Part shown: piece by piece, positions 9,611-18,896 of the stretch | How positions within the stretch are numbered: the first letter of the stretch is position 1 | Layout: every line of letters starts with the position of its first letter | Position numbers and translations under genes: made by a program | Notes under the pieces: model-generated | The model's database searches: none | Seen by the model: the letters and a program-made list of their open reading frames with translations, nothing else | What the model was told of the DNA's origin: nothing | From: Vibrio sp. 99-70-13A1 | GTDB lineage: Bacteria > Pseudomonadota > Gammaproteobacteria > Enterobacterales > Vibrionaceae | Assembly (NCBI RefSeq): GCF_013114625.1 | Contig: NZ_VTXD01000005.1 | Coordinates: 110,081-174,080, forward strand | Direction: 5' to 3' | DNA length: 64,000 nt

Positions 9611-10504
9611 ATGAAAAATCTAGTTAGCGTAATCTCACTTTTCTTACTGACGAATCTACTGTTGATAGCCAATGCATCTGCAACAGAAGAAGTAGCCAAT
9701 GTAGATAACATTCAACAATTTGCGAGTCTAATTCGTTGGAGCGGCGTATTACTTTCGGTGCTCGTGATTGGCGCCACATGGATCCTAATTAAATTTATGG
9801 ATTCAATGGTGAAAAGCATTGGCAGTCAATTCGCTCAGTACAGAATGATGCTACAGAAGATTCAATCATTCCTACAATTCTTCATCTATATGACGGCTGG
9901 GCTTGTGGTCTTTATGATGAGCTTTCGGATTAATGATCAAATCCTCGCGCTTATAGGCGGTACTTTAGCGGTTTCGGTCGGCTTTGCATTAAAAGATCTC
10001 GCTGCTTCATTCATTGCTGGTTTAACCGTAATGATTGATAGACCTTTCCAAGTTGGTGATCGAGTGACGTTTGAAGGCAACTATGGTGACATCATCACGA
10101 TTGGTTTGCGATCAGTGAGAATGCGTACACTAAATGATGACATCATTACCATTCCAAACAATAAATTCTTAAATGAGGTGACCACCAGCGGTAACTATGG
10201 CGCCTTAGATATGCAGGTGGTCATTCCATTTTATGTCGGAATGAATGAAGACATCACCCTAGCTCGGGACTTGATTCAAGAAGCCGCTTCTTCTAGCCGC
10301 TACATACACTTACCCAAACCTGTGACAGTATTAGTTAAGCAGACCATTACCGATAATTACTTAGCGATTCAGCTAACATGTAAAGCTTATGTAGTAGATA
10401 CCGCTTACGAGAAGCTATTCGAAACTGACATCACTTTACGAGTGATGAAAGAGTTCAAAAAGCACAATATCATTCCACCGAAAATAGCCGTGAGTACAAG
10501 TTAA
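9611..10504 (+). CDS. MscS-family mechanosensitive ion channel
   Basis: This 297-residue inner-membrane channel protein starts one base after the stop of the ATPase gene. It has a signal-like first helix (residues 1-24), a span near 43-62, a second near 90-108 and a pore-lining helix in 'GGTLAVSVGFALKDLAASFIAG' (about 116-137). The MscS beta domain follows ('MIDRPFQVGDRVTFEGNYGDI', then 'TLNDDIITIPNNKFLNEVT'). MscS proteins release solutes on osmotic downshift. The tight pairing with a membrane ATPase suggests a gated or regulated channel complex, which is inference. Confidence 0.92.
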   Translation: MKNLVSVISLFLLTNLLLIANASATEEVANVDNIQQFASLIRWSGVLLSVLVIGATWILIKFMDSMVKSIGSQFAQYRMMLQKIQSFLQFFIYMTAGLVVFMMSFRINDQILALIGGTLAVSVGFALKDLAASFIAGLTVMIDRPFQVGDRVTFEGNYGDIITIGLRSVRMRTLNDDIITIPNNKFLNEVTTSGNYGALDMQVVIPFYVGMNEDITLARDLIQEAASSSRYIHLPKPVTVLVKQTITDNYLAIQLTCKAYVVDTAYEKLFETDITLRVMKEFKKHNIIPPKIAVSTS

Positions 10505-10609
10505 TGAAGGCAAGTAAACGATCAGTCAGTGGACTATCTGCCAGTAAGCTATCACCAGGTGAACTATCAAGACATGTAGCGATGAAGGTTGTAGCTATAA
10601 AGGTTTTTC

Positions 10610-11533
10610 ATGAAGAATTTTGATGCCAATTTATTGCGCGTAATGGCCGTTTTACTTGAAGAGCAAAGCGTAACTGCTGCGGCAGAACGTTTGTATAAAA
10701 GCCCTTCAGCTGTGAGCAAGCAACTGGCTAAGTTAAGAGAGACATTTGATGACCCACTCTTTGAAAGACAAGCGACTCATTTAAACCCGACACCTAAAGC
10801 GTTATCACTTGCCCCAAAAGTCTTTGAAATCCTGAAACAATTGGACCAATTGTCTATTCCGTTAGACTTCGAGCCTAAACAGAGTAAACGGACTTTCCAG
10901 TTTGATTTATGTGAAACCGCCTATTCATCTATCTTTTTAGACTTTATGCCTTCACTCATAGAACAAGCCCCAAGTATTAAGGTGCATAATCAGCTTTGGA
11001 GCGACAACAGTATTAATCGATTGTTAAGGCGTGAAGTCGACTTTGGCTTAGGGATTTTCGAGTGGGATAATCGAAGTGAAAAACACTATCTGAATATTCC
11101 GAATGAATTGAATTATGTGGAGTTAGTTCAGGACAGTTCTCGGTGTCTGATGAGAAAAGATCACCCCGCGCTAAAAGAAGATTGGAACTTAGACACCTTC
11201 TTACGTTATCGGCATATAGAGCTAAAAATTGGAGGGATGGAACGATGGCTACTCAACGAAGTGCTCTCTTTAGATCACAAACAGATTAATACTGCCGTCA
11301 ATATGTCTGATATAAACAGTGCGATGAAGCTTTGTGCAAAAAGTGATTTGTTTATGTGTTGCCCAGCCTCTTCAGTCAAAGCTTTTTCAAGCAGTGATGA
11401 ACTGGTTGCAAAGAAACTCCCTCTAGAATTAAAAGATGGTGGCTGCGCATTGCTATGGCATAAACACTTTGACAATGATCCGAGCCATAAGTGGTTGCGT
11501 GAGTTGATTATTGAACAAACATCTTCATCCTAG
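10610..11533 (+). CDS. LysR-family transcriptional regulator
   Basis: The 307-residue product has an N-terminal winged helix-turn-helix ('SVTAAAERLYKSPSAVSKQLAKLRETFDDPLFERQ', about 20-54, in overlapping parts) followed by a periplasmic-binding-like effector domain. The ATG at 10610 has AAGG six bases upstream. It stands alone: the MscS gene ends about 105 bases upstream and a bidirectional terminator follows. LysR regulators usually control a divergent or nearby gene, but the upstream gene points the same way, so its target cannot be told from position. Confidence 0.9.
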   Translation: MKNFDANLLRVMAVLLEEQSVTAAAERLYKSPSAVSKQLAKLRETFDDPLFERQATHLNPTPKALSLAPKVFEILKQLDQLSIPLDFEPKQSKRTFQFDLCETAYSSIFLDFMPSLIEQAPSIKVHNQLWSDNSINRLLRREVDFGLGIFEWDNRSEKHYLNIPNELNYVELVQDSSRCLMRKDHPALKEDWNLDTFLRYRHIELKIGGMERWLLNEVLSLDHKQINTAVNMSDINSAMKLCAKSDLFMCCPASSVKAFSSSDELVAKKLPLELKDGGCALLWHKHFDNDPSHKWLRELIIEQTSSS

Positions 11534-11548
11534 AATCCCATTAAACAA

Positions 11549-11575
11549 AAAACACTCTGCAAGACAGAGTGTTTT
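11549..11575. terminator. Bidirectional terminator, lysR / MCP
   Basis: The stem AACACTCTG / CAGAGTGTT around CAAGA is flanked by A-runs on the left and T-rich sequence on the right. It lies between convergent genes. Confidence 0.85.
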
Positions 11576-11655
11576 CATTTTAGAATTCCTATTTTAATAG
11601 GCGTTTAAATGTTGCTTTACCTTTAAGCTTCCAGCTTACTGTTTAGTTTAGAAGC

Positions 11656-13275
11656 TTAAACCTTAAAGTATTTAAGTTGATCAGCTAAGTGCTCTGTTGT
11701 GTTTGCCATTTGCTGGCTGTCTTCAGCCAAAGATTGAGAAGCCTGTAAAACTTCATTGGCAGCCAGATGAATACCAGTCACGTTCTCATTCATTTCAGTT
11801 GCTACCGCACTTTGCTGCTCAGATGCTGCAGCGATTTGTGAAACCATGTCATTGGCGTTATTTAATTCATCAACAATTACATCTAACTGCTGGCGAGTTT
11901 TATCAGACACTTCAACACTTTGATCGACTTTTTCATTACTGCTTTGCATCGCGCTGTAAGTACGTTCAGCCTGTTTGGTCAGCTTCTCAATGGTAGTTTG
12001 AACTTCACTAGTTGAATTTTGAGTTCGGCTTGCAAGGTTACGAACTTCATCCGCCACTACTGCAAAACCTCGCCCTTGTTCACCAGCTCTCGCCGCTTCA
12101 ATAGCGGCGTTCAACGCCAGAAGGTTTGTCTGTTCTGATACTTCTCGGATAACACCCACTACTTGGCTTATTTCTGCGACGCCCGATTGCAGGTCTTGTA
12201 CCAGTTCATTGGCTGTCGAAATGTTTTCAGATACATGAGAAATCGTTTCTGATGTTACGCGCATATTCTGATCATTACGCTGAGCATGTTCCACAACTCG
12301 GTTAGTACTTTCAGAGGTGTTCTCTGCATTGTTTGCCACATCAGAGATTGTTGCGCTCATTTCAGTCATTGCCGCTGATAACTGTTCAAGTTGCGCATGT
12401 TGGGAGTTAACGCTCGTCGCCGCCTCTTCACTCGCTTGTGCGATGTTACTTGCCATAGTGCTAGATTGAACTGCAGATTCATTCGCAGCACGTAACGTCC
12501 CTTGAAGTTTATCCAGCATTTTATCAATTTGATTACTCATATCACCGAGTTCATCTTTGCGTGACATATTCATACGGACACGGAGATCGCCATCGGCAAT
12601 TTTATGGGTATTTTCAATCAGTCGATTTAATGGGGTGAGAATATTATGAGATACGACATAGCCCATCGCCGCTAGCAGTCCAACAAAGAAAGTAGCAACC
12701 AAGGCTTCCTTAATGGCTAAGGCATAGAAAGACTCTTGGATATCAGCAACTAAAATGCCTGAGCCAATGATCCAATTCCACTCAGGGAAAAGCTGCACGT
12801 AAGATATTTTATCTTTTAGCTCGCCTTTTGGGCTTTTCCATTGATAAGTAAGAAAGCCTTTCTGCTCTGGTGTTTTAGCGATGGTCACCATCTCACGCCA
12901 ATGAAACTTGCCTGCCCCATCTTTAAAATTATTGGCATTCTTACCGTTTAATTCCGGTTTTAAAGGGTGCATAACGACTTGTAGCTCTTGATTCAAAATC
13001 CAAAAGTAGTTTGAACTGTCATAACGAATGGATTTAATGGCTTGTAGAGCTTGCTGTTTGGCTGCATCTTCGCCGATTACATTACGTTGAGAGTAGTAAT
13101 GTTGAGCCAAGCTAACTGAGGCTTCCACTTGAGCACTCAACTTACTTTCTCGCTCTTCTAGAGAAGAAGCCCGTTGGACAAAAAGGTTATAAGCACAAGC
13201 TATAACAAGTAGGATAACAGACAAAAATACAATGGACTGTAGCTTGGATTTAATAGAAAGGTTGCTTAGTTTCAT
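11656..13275 (-). CDS. Methyl-accepting chemotaxis protein with single Cache (sCache_2) sensor
   Basis: This is a 539-residue chemoreceptor. A membrane span near residues 10-30 precedes a periplasmic sCache_2 domain with the typical '[15 protein letters not shown]' and '[14 protein letters not shown]' elements. A second span (about 187-208), a HAMP domain and a cytoplasmic hairpin containing '[20 protein letters not shown]' follow. sCache_2 receptors commonly bind small carboxylates, so an organic-acid ligand is plausible but not shown. The frame ends near 11656 with no CheR-docking pentapeptide. It reads alone, convergent with the LysR gene. Confidence 0.93.
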   Translation of the reverse strand: MKLSNLSIKSKLQSIVFLSVILLVIACAYNLFVQRASSLEERESKLSAQVEASVSLAQHYYSQRNVIGEDAAKQQALQAIKSIRYDSSNYFWILNQELQVVMHPLKPELNGKNANNFKDGAGKFHWREMVTIAKTPEQKGFLTYQWKSPKGELKDKISYVQLFPEWNWIIGSGILVADIQESFYALAIKEALVATFFVGLLAAMGYVVSHNILTPLNRLIENTHKIADGDLRVRMNMSRKDELGDMSNQIDKMLDKLQGTLRAANESAVQSSTMASNIAQASEEAATSVNSQHAQLEQLSAAMTEMSATISDVANNAENTSESTNRVVEHAQRNDQNMRVTSETISHVSENISTANELVQDLQSGVAEISQVVGVIREVSEQTNLLALNAAIEAARAGEQGRGFAVVADEVRNLASRTQNSTSEVQTTIEKLTKQAERTYSAMQSSNEKVDQSVEVSDKTRQQLDVIVDELNNANDMVSQIAAASEQQSAVATEMNENVTGIHLAANEVLQASQSLAEDSQQMANTTEHLADQLKYFKV

Positions 13276-13474
13276 ATCTGACGTCGTTCATATTTAGTTA
13301 TAATTTGGAATCAATCTAACAAAAAATTATAAAACCCAGAGGATATGAATCAATATTTGGAAATATACATAGCGTTACATAAGCAAAAGGATAAGCTCGT
13401 CAACCTACGTTCCTGAGAACTTAGATTACAAAGCTTACCCTACAAACTTATCATTATTTAATTTTACTAATTAC

Positions 13475-15607
13475 TCACAAATTAGAGACTAATAGCTGTG
13501 GTTCTGCTTTTTTAGGGAGATACACACTGAATCGACTGCCTTTCCCAACTTCAGATTCAACCTTAATCTCGCCACCAGTTTGGCTCAGAATACTTTGAGA
13601 AACAGACAAACCAAGGCCAGTACCATCTCGTTTTGTTGTATAAAATGGAGAGAAAATACGTTTAAGTTGTTCTGGTTTAATCCCGCAACCTTGATCTTCT
13701 ACATGAATAATCGCCCCACATGCGACACCGCCTTCGACCCAATCCTCACTTGAAACAGTCAGTGACCCTTTTCCATCCATTGCGTGAATGGCATTCATTT
13801 GTAGATTCACTAAAATTTGCAAAAGTTGGTTGCGGTTAATTTCTACTGATGTTTTCGCTTTTAGATCGGAGACATAAGTTATCCCTTTCTTTTTAGCGCC
13901 AGTTTTAACAAGAGTGATGCTCTCATCAACAATAGGGTTTATATGTTGCCATGTGACTTCATCTTGTACCCCTCCATGTCGACTGTATTGCAGTAAACTG
14001 CGGGTAATGTTCCTGATTCGATCAATCTGTTCCATTATGGCAGTGATTTCTTCTTCAACTCGATTTGTGTCGCTTCCTAGTTCAAACTTCATTAGTTCTA
14101 CATTGCCCAAAATAACTGCTGTTGGGTTATTTATCTCATGGGCAATTCCGGCAGTTAACTCACCTAAAGCGGCTAAACGTTCATTCACCACCAGCGTATC
14201 TCGAGCTTGATTCAACAACGTAATATGATGCTCTAGCTGTTCTGTTTTTTCTTTTAGGCTGGCAGTTCTTGCGTTGACCTTACATTCCAGCTGGATGGCA
14301 GCCTGCTGAATTTCCTGGTTGCGTTGATAGAGTTGATCCAACATTTTGTCGAACTGTTTAGCGAGCTGAGTCAATTCATGTTGATCATCCAGCCCGAGTG
14401 CTCCAATTCGTTTTTCTTGCCCCATGTGAACTAACTTCACTACTTTATGAATGCGCTCTATTGGATTAAAGAGATCACGAGCTCCACGATAAACGATCAA
14501 ACCAGATACGAGCAGCAGCATAACGATCGTAATGCTTATCTCACCTAAGTTGGTTAGGTAAGTTTCGATCAAAGGCCAGATCAAATACCCCGTGTACAAC
14601 ATCCCAATGACATTATTGTATTGATCGTGGATCGGTTGATAAGCCGTGATATACCAAGCATCATAAACATACGCTCTATCAAGCCACTCTTCACCTTGAT
14701 TCAAAACTTTGTTGTGGACATCGTGAGACACTCTAGTTCCAATCGCCCTACCTGCTTTATCATCACTGCTCAATGGGACATTGGTACTTACTCGTAAATC
14801 ATCCAGAAAAACAGTCACCGTGCCCGTTCGGCGCATCGAACCTTCACTGACTGGGTAAATTAAGTTGCGTATTTGGTCGACTAAACCAGTACTATTATTG
14901 AGTAAGATCCCACCGTCTAGGAATCCTATAATGTCGTCATGCTCATTTCTAATCGTAAGCACAGTACGGCTAACAAGCCCTCTTTTTTCTACGCTATTAC
15001 CGTTTAATAATGGCACTTCAGCACGCTTGGCTAAATCAACATCTAATCCATCAAGCTCTTCTTCATTAAGTACATCAAAAAATGACTCTTTTCGCGTCAG
15101 ATCCAGAAATTTCCATTTATCTTCGATGGTTCTAACGCTTCGCCAATCAAGAAAATCCAGTTCATAACGTGATTTATTATAGGATACCCACTGAGCAAAC
15201 CCCTCAGATTTTGTTATTTCATCGCCTTTGCTATTTTCTCTTGTTCCACTTTGATTGACAGCTTTTGAGCTGACATCACTAGAACTGGTTTCATCTGAAC
15301 TTAACAGCTCATTCAAGTTTGTTCGAAAGTCATAAGACTCCGCAAATGACTTTACATTGTAGGCTTGCTGCTTTTGTATCAGGTGAATACTGTTATCTGC
15401 GACATCAAGGCGTTCAGACACATCAACCAAAGCGCCTTGCCATGTATAATGCACAGACCAATACAAGGTAATAGCAACCAAAGCACATAAAGTTAGGATA
15501 ATAGGCGCGGATGTCAGAAATAAAAGGCGGTAACGCACCATTGTTTTAAATCGAAACTTCCATTTCCCCAGATTTAATAGGCGGAATATTTTCTGGCTAG
15601 TCAGCAT
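13475..15607 (-). CDS. Membrane sensor histidine kinase of the fdh/tungstate two-component system
   Basis: This 710-residue kinase partners the response regulator encoded immediately upstream; its ATG at 15607 overlaps the regulator's end by 11 bases. Layout: span about 29-51, large periplasmic Cache-like sensor (about 52-352), span about 355-373, HAMP and coiled coil (about 374-465), then HisKA with His490 in 'GELTAGIAHEINNPT'. The HATPase domain has N605, DQGCGI (638-643) and GTGLGLS (662-668). Position next to tupABC and shared DNA sites with the fdh cluster suggest it senses a signal for formate or tungsten metabolism; the ligand is unknown. A Ser/Asp-rich insert at about 101-130 of the sensor is unusual. 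Confidence 0.9.
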   Translation of the reverse strand: MLTSQKIFRLLNLGKWKFRFKTMVRYRLLFLTSAPIILTLCALVAITLYWSVHYTWQGALVDVSERLDVADNSIHLIQKQQAYNVKSFAESYDFRTNLNELLSSDETSSSDVSSKAVNQSGTRENSKGDEITKSEGFAQWVSYNKSRYELDFLDWRSVRTIEDKWKFLDLTRKESFFDVLNEEELDGLDVDLAKRAEVPLLNGNSVEKRGLVSRTVLTIRNEHDDIIGFLDGGILLNNSTGLVDQIRNLIYPVSEGSMRRTGTVTVFLDDLRVSTNVPLSSDDKAGRAIGTRVSHDVHNKVLNQGEEWLDRAYVYDAWYITAYQPIHDQYNNVIGMLYTGYLIWPLIETYLTNLGEISITIVMLLLVSGLIVYRGARDLFNPIERIHKVVKLVHMGQEKRIGALGLDDQHELTQLAKQFDKMLDQLYQRNQEIQQAAIQLECKVNARTASLKEKTEQLEHHITLLNQARDTLVVNERLAALGELTAGIAHEINNPTAVILGNVELMKFELGSDTNRVEEEITAIMEQIDRIRNITRSLLQYSRHGGVQDEVTWQHINPIVDESITLVKTGAKKKGITYVSDLKAKTSVEINRNQLLQILVNLQMNAIHAMDGKGSLTVSSEDWVEGGVACGAIIHVEDQGCGIKPEQLKRIFSPFYTTKRDGTGLGLSVSQSILSQTGGEIKVESEVGKGSRFSVYLPKKAEPQLLVSNL

Positions 15608-17066
15608 ATTCAGAACCTTCGAGGTACCATTCTTTGTATTTACGCTCTAATGTTTTGCGTGCAACACCGAGTTCACGTGCTGCTGCTGATTTATTACCAT
15701 CATGATGGCTGACTAACTGCTCAATATGCGCCTTTTCCACTTCTTTTAGAGTCCAGTTATTTGGGTAACCTTCCGCACAGTCTTGGTTAGTCATGTTAGG
15801 TAGTTCAGCACCATGTGACACCGTCACTGAAACATGCGTAGGAGTGGACTCGCCGTTTAACTCTCTCCAATAATGGGCTGGTGGTTTACCTAACAAGATA
15901 CATCTTTCAATCAAGTTCTTTAGCTCACGAATATTGCCTGGCCAATCGTATTCATTCATGGCTAAAATATCTTCATGCGCCCAGTTGGGTTCCGGCATTG
16001 CTAACTCAGCAGCAAGCATGCGAGTAAAGTACGACACAAGCTCAAGCAAATCTGAAGTTCTTTCTTTTAGTGGTGACACATCAATTTTCAGTACATTCAA
16101 ACGGTAGAAAAGATCACGCCTAAAGTTCCCTTGTGCCACTTCTTCTTGCAGGTTTCGGTTTGTTGCTGCAACGACTCTTACATCGACTGATATTTCCTTC
16201 TCACTGCCGACTGGTCGAATCGTTCTTTGCTCCAGCACTCTTAACAAAGCAGCTTGCATTGCTAAAGGCATTTCACCAATCTCATCTAAAAATAAAGTGC
16301 CGCCACTTGCGACTCTAAATAGACCTTCTCGATTCTTTTTAGCGCCAGTAAAAGCACCAGATGTATGGCCAAACAACTCACTTTCTAGTAACTCTGGCGC
16401 AATTGCCCCACAGTTGATTGGCACAAACGGACCTGAACGTTTACTCACTTCATGTACGCCTCGCGCAACAAGTTCCTTACCCGTGCCTGAATCACCCTCA
16501 ATCAAAACGGATGCTCTTGAAGGAGCAAATTGAGTAATTAACTGTTTCAACTGTTTAGTTTTGTCAGAGCTACCGATGATCTCGGTAGTAATGTGTCTGC
16601 TAACATCTCGTTTTAAAGCATATTGCATTCTTTGTTCTAAGCGTTTATCCATACAACGTAAAACCGCTTGAATCATTTGTTCAAGGTTAAACGGCTTTAA
16701 AATGAAGTCTGAGGCACCGAGTTTCAACGCTGAAATCGTCATTTCCAAATCTGCGTATCCTGTCATGAAAATAACATCCGCACGCTTATCCGAGTCATTA
16801 AATGCTTCTTCCCATTCAATGCCTGAACGTCCAGGTAGATTGATATCTAACACGATCAAATCGAAATGCTCTTTACATCGTAATTCTTCTGCTTCTTCTA
16901 CCGAGCCTGCACTTTCCACCCGGCCAAAAAACTTGCCTAGTGCCTTTTTCAAAATGGTTTGCATCCCAACTTCATCATCAACGACCAAAACCGAAAAGGC
17001 TTGGTATTGGGCAAAATTTTGAGAATTTGAAATTGAATGAGGTGCTTTCTGATGTTGAAGAGACAT
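15597..17066 (-). CDS. Sigma-54-dependent response regulator (NtrC family), fdh/tungstate locus
   Basis: The 489-residue regulator has a receiver domain (phospho-acceptor Asp74 in 'LIVLDINLPG'; acidic pair Asp30/31). Its AAA+ domain has Walker A GDSGTGKE (191-198) and an intact sigma-54-contacting GAFTGA (237-242), and the C-terminus is a Fis-type helix-turn-helix ('NKSAAARELGVARKTLERK'). It should therefore activate sigma-54 promoters when phosphorylated by the kinase whose gene overlaps its 3' end. Two palindromes directly upstream (17090-17108, 17135-17153) match those before the fdh 4Fe-4S gene. It is the obvious candidate to bind both, and it may also limit its own transcription. Confidence 0.93.
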   Translation of the reverse strand: MSLQHQKAPHSISNSQNFAQYQAFSVLVVDDEVGMQTILKKALGKFFGRVESAGSVEEAEELRCKEHFDLIVLDINLPGRSGIEWEEAFNDSDKRADVIFMTGYADLEMTISALKLGASDFILKPFNLEQMIQAVLRCMDKRLEQRMQYALKRDVSRHITTEIIGSSDKTKQLKQLITQFAPSRASVLIEGDSGTGKELVARGVHEVSKRSGPFVPINCGAIAPELLESELFGHTSGAFTGAKKNREGLFRVASGGTLFLDEIGEMPLAMQAALLRVLEQRTIRPVGSEKEISVDVRVVAATNRNLQEEVAQGNFRRDLFYRLNVLKIDVSPLKERTSDLLELVSYFTRMLAAELAMPEPNWAHEDILAMNEYDWPGNIRELKNLIERCILLGKPPAHYWRELNGESTPTHVSVTVSHGAELPNMTNQDCAEGYPNNWTLKEVEKAHIEQLVSHHDGNKSAAARELGVARKTLERKYKEWYLEGSEYAD

Positions 17067-17089
17067 GATGAATACGCTGTTAACTTAGA

Positions 17090-17108
17090 ATGGGACAGAG
17101 TGTACCAA
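17090..17108. promoter_or_regulatory. Upstream activating palindrome, copy 1 (tup)
   Basis: ATGGGAC-AGAGT-GTACCAA has the same 7-5-7 layout as the elements at 600-618 and 661-679. It is about 24 bases upstream of the response-regulator start and about 150 bases before the predicted tupA transcription start. Confidence 0.52.
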
Positions 17109-17134
17109 CTAAAAATAAGTACAACAGGTTCAAT

Positions 17135-17153
17135 ATGCGACATTTTGTCCTAT
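17135..17153. promoter_or_regulatory. Upstream activating palindrome, copy 2 (tup)
   Basis: ATGCGAC-ATTTT-GTCCTAT shares its ATTTT spacer and GTCC half with the fdh copy at 661-679. Centre-to-centre distance to the other tup copy is 45 bases. It lies about 106 bases upstream of the predicted tupA start site. Confidence 0.55.
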
Positions 17154-17222
17154 GTCATAATTTAATCGGCATAATTACCCCAATAGAGGCTAATTTACAC
17201 AGTTTGGTCAGTCGTTTACTTA

Positions 17223-17238
17223 TGGCATCAAGATTGCT
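17223..17238 (+). promoter_or_regulatory. sigma-54 (-24/-12) promoter for tupABC
   Basis: TGGCATCAAGATTGCT fits TGGCACG-N4-TTGCW with two mismatches and exact spacing. Transcription would begin near 17250, about 120-130 bases before tupA. Both palindromes lie at a typical enhancer distance upstream. Confidence 0.7.
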
Positions 17239-17379
17239 TGTTAGAGATAAACCAGTCATGCAATTGGTTATATTTATAAAAATTACAAAGCACAAGACAT
17301 CGCACATAACCTTGTAGATCTTATGGTTATAATCATCTTGTTTTATATCGTCAGTTTCTAGCATTAAATGGACAAAATA

Positions 17380-18186
17380 ATGAAAGCACTCCCCCTTACT
17401 ATTGCCGCGCTATCTATCGTTAGCTATACCGCAACCAGCGCAGAAGACGCCCAGCACATCAAACTTGCTACCACTACCAGTACTTATCACTCTGGTCTTC
17501 TTGATTTCTTACTGCCTAAATTTGAAAAAGATTCAGGCATTAAAGTGGATGTCATCGCAGCGGGTACGGGCAAATCGCTACGCATGGGACAAAACGGTGA
17601 TGTTGATTTAGTTATGACTCACGCTCCTAAAGCTGAAGCCAACTTTGTAGAAAAGGGCTATGGTGTACTCCCTCGTAAGCTCATGTATAACGATTTCGTT
17701 ATTGTCGGACCTCAAGCGGACCCAGCTAAGATTCACTCACAGCAATCTGTAGCTGAAGTATTCAAATCCATCGCAAATAACAATGCAATGTTCGTTTCAC
17801 GTGGTGATGATTCGGGCACTCATAAAAAAGAAATGGGGATTTGGGCACAAACGAAAATGGAACCTAACTTCGGTGGTTACCGCTCTGTTGGTCAGGGTAT
17901 GGGACCGACATTGAATATGGCGTCTGAAATGCAAGGTTACACGATGACAGATCGTGGTACTTGGCTTGCTTACCAAAATAAATTAGAGCTGTCGGTTCTT
18001 TTCCAAGGTGATAAAAATCTCTTCAATCCCTATCAAGTCATTCTCGTGAACCCAGAACGATACCCAACCATCAATTACCAATCAGCAAAAGTATTCAGTG
18101 ACTGGCTAGTTAACCCTAAAGGTCAAAAGTTAATTAATGAATTTAAGCTACATGGTAAGCAGCTGTTTACTGCAAGTGCTGACTAA
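17380..18186 (+). CDS. tupA: Tungstate ABC transporter, periplasmic binding protein TupA
   Basis: TupA captures tungstate in the periplasm and hands it to TupB. From the ATG at 17380 (GGA seven bases upstream) the product is 268 residues with a signal peptide ending near 'TATSAE'. The ATG at 17368 would add four residues. The mature protein has the TupA signature 'LATTTSTYHSGLLDFLLP', whose TTTS residues contact the oxyanion, then 'AAGTGKSLRMGQNGDVDLV' and 'SRGDDSGTHKKE'. These distinguish TupA from ModA and WtpA. It heads tupABC, behind a sigma-54-type promoter and beside the two-component system. Confidence 0.93.
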   Translation: MKALPLTIAALSIVSYTATSAEDAQHIKLATTTSTYHSGLLDFLLPKFEKDSGIKVDVIAAGTGKSLRMGQNGDVDLVMTHAPKAEANFVEKGYGVLPRKLMYNDFVIVGPQADPAKIHSQQSVAEVFKSIANNNAMFVSRGDDSGTHKKEMGIWAQTKMEPNFGGYRSVGQGMGPTLNMASEMQGYTMTDRGTWLAYQNKLELSVLFQGDKNLFNPYQVILVNPERYPTINYQSAKVFSDWLVNPKGQKLINEFKLHGKQLFTASAD

Positions 18187-18188
18187 AT

Positions 18189-18887
18189 ATGACCTTATGG
18201 CAAACCACGCTTGATGCGCTGAACCTGTTAGTTAGCTTTGATCATGAACTTTGGAAGATTGTGGCGGTTTCTTTTAGCGTGTCACTTTCTTCCATTTCTT
18301 TAGTGATCATTCCAGCTGTCGTGATGGCATTCATATTGGCTTACACCAACTTCCCTGGAAAGTGGGCAATGCTGTCTATCATCAATACTCTACAAGCCAT
18401 ACCAACAGTGGTCATTGGCTTGTTGTTGTACATGATGCTATCGCGTTCTGGACCTTTGGGGGATTGGCAAATGCTTTTCACTCAACAAGCAATGGTTTTG
18501 GGCCAAATGCTGATTTGCTTTCCGATCTTAGTTTCCATGATGCATGGCGCTCTACAAGCTAGTGATCGCCGCGCAGTAGAAACCGCTAGAACGCTTGGGG
18601 TTTCTACATTCCGCGTGGCAAGCACGCTGATTTGGGAAACTCGTTTTCCTTTATTAGCGGCGGTGATAGCAGCCTTTTCTCGAATAGTTACTGAAGTAGG
18701 CTGTTCGATGATGGTAGGCGGAAACATCATGGGTATGACTCGGAATATTCCAACAGCAATCGCGATGGAAAGCCATAAAGGCGCTTTCGCACAAGGTGTT
18801 GCATTAGGCATGGTGTTGCTTGCTTTAGCTTTAGCCCTTAACTTTTTTCTCTCCAGCGTGAGAGGAAAAGGTTATTTGAGAACTTAG
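18189..18887 (+). CDS. tupB: Tungstate ABC transporter permease TupB
   Basis: This 232-residue inner-membrane permease starts two bases after the tupA stop. It has about five membrane spans and the ABC-permease coupling loop in 'ETARTLGVSTFRVASTLIW' (the EAA-like motif around 130-148). A conserved segment 'FSRIVTEVGCSMMVGGNI' follows, as in TupB/molybdate-type permeases. It forms the channel for tungstate delivered by TupA and powered by TupC. Confidence 0.93.
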   Translation: MTLWQTTLDALNLLVSFDHELWKIVAVSFSVSLSSISLVIIPAVVMAFILAYTNFPGKWAMLSIINTLQAIPTVVIGLLLYMMLSRSGPLGDWQMLFTQQAMVLGQMLICFPILVSMMHGALQASDRRAVETARTLGVSTFRVASTLIWETRFPLLAAVIAAFSRIVTEVGCSMMVGGNIMGMTRNIPTAIAMESHKGAFAQGVALGMVLLALALALNFFLSSVRGKGYLRT

Positions 18888-18896
18888 GAACGCTGT

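Noticed and set aside
10505..10609. Loosely repeated CTATC words between mscS and lysR
   Set aside because: Spacing and sequence are irregular and short; could be chance.
17290..17350. Possible Mo/W riboswitch in the tupA leader
   Set aside because: Only a weak ATAACC/GGTTAT pairing is visible; no Moco-type aptamer features that I can recognise.
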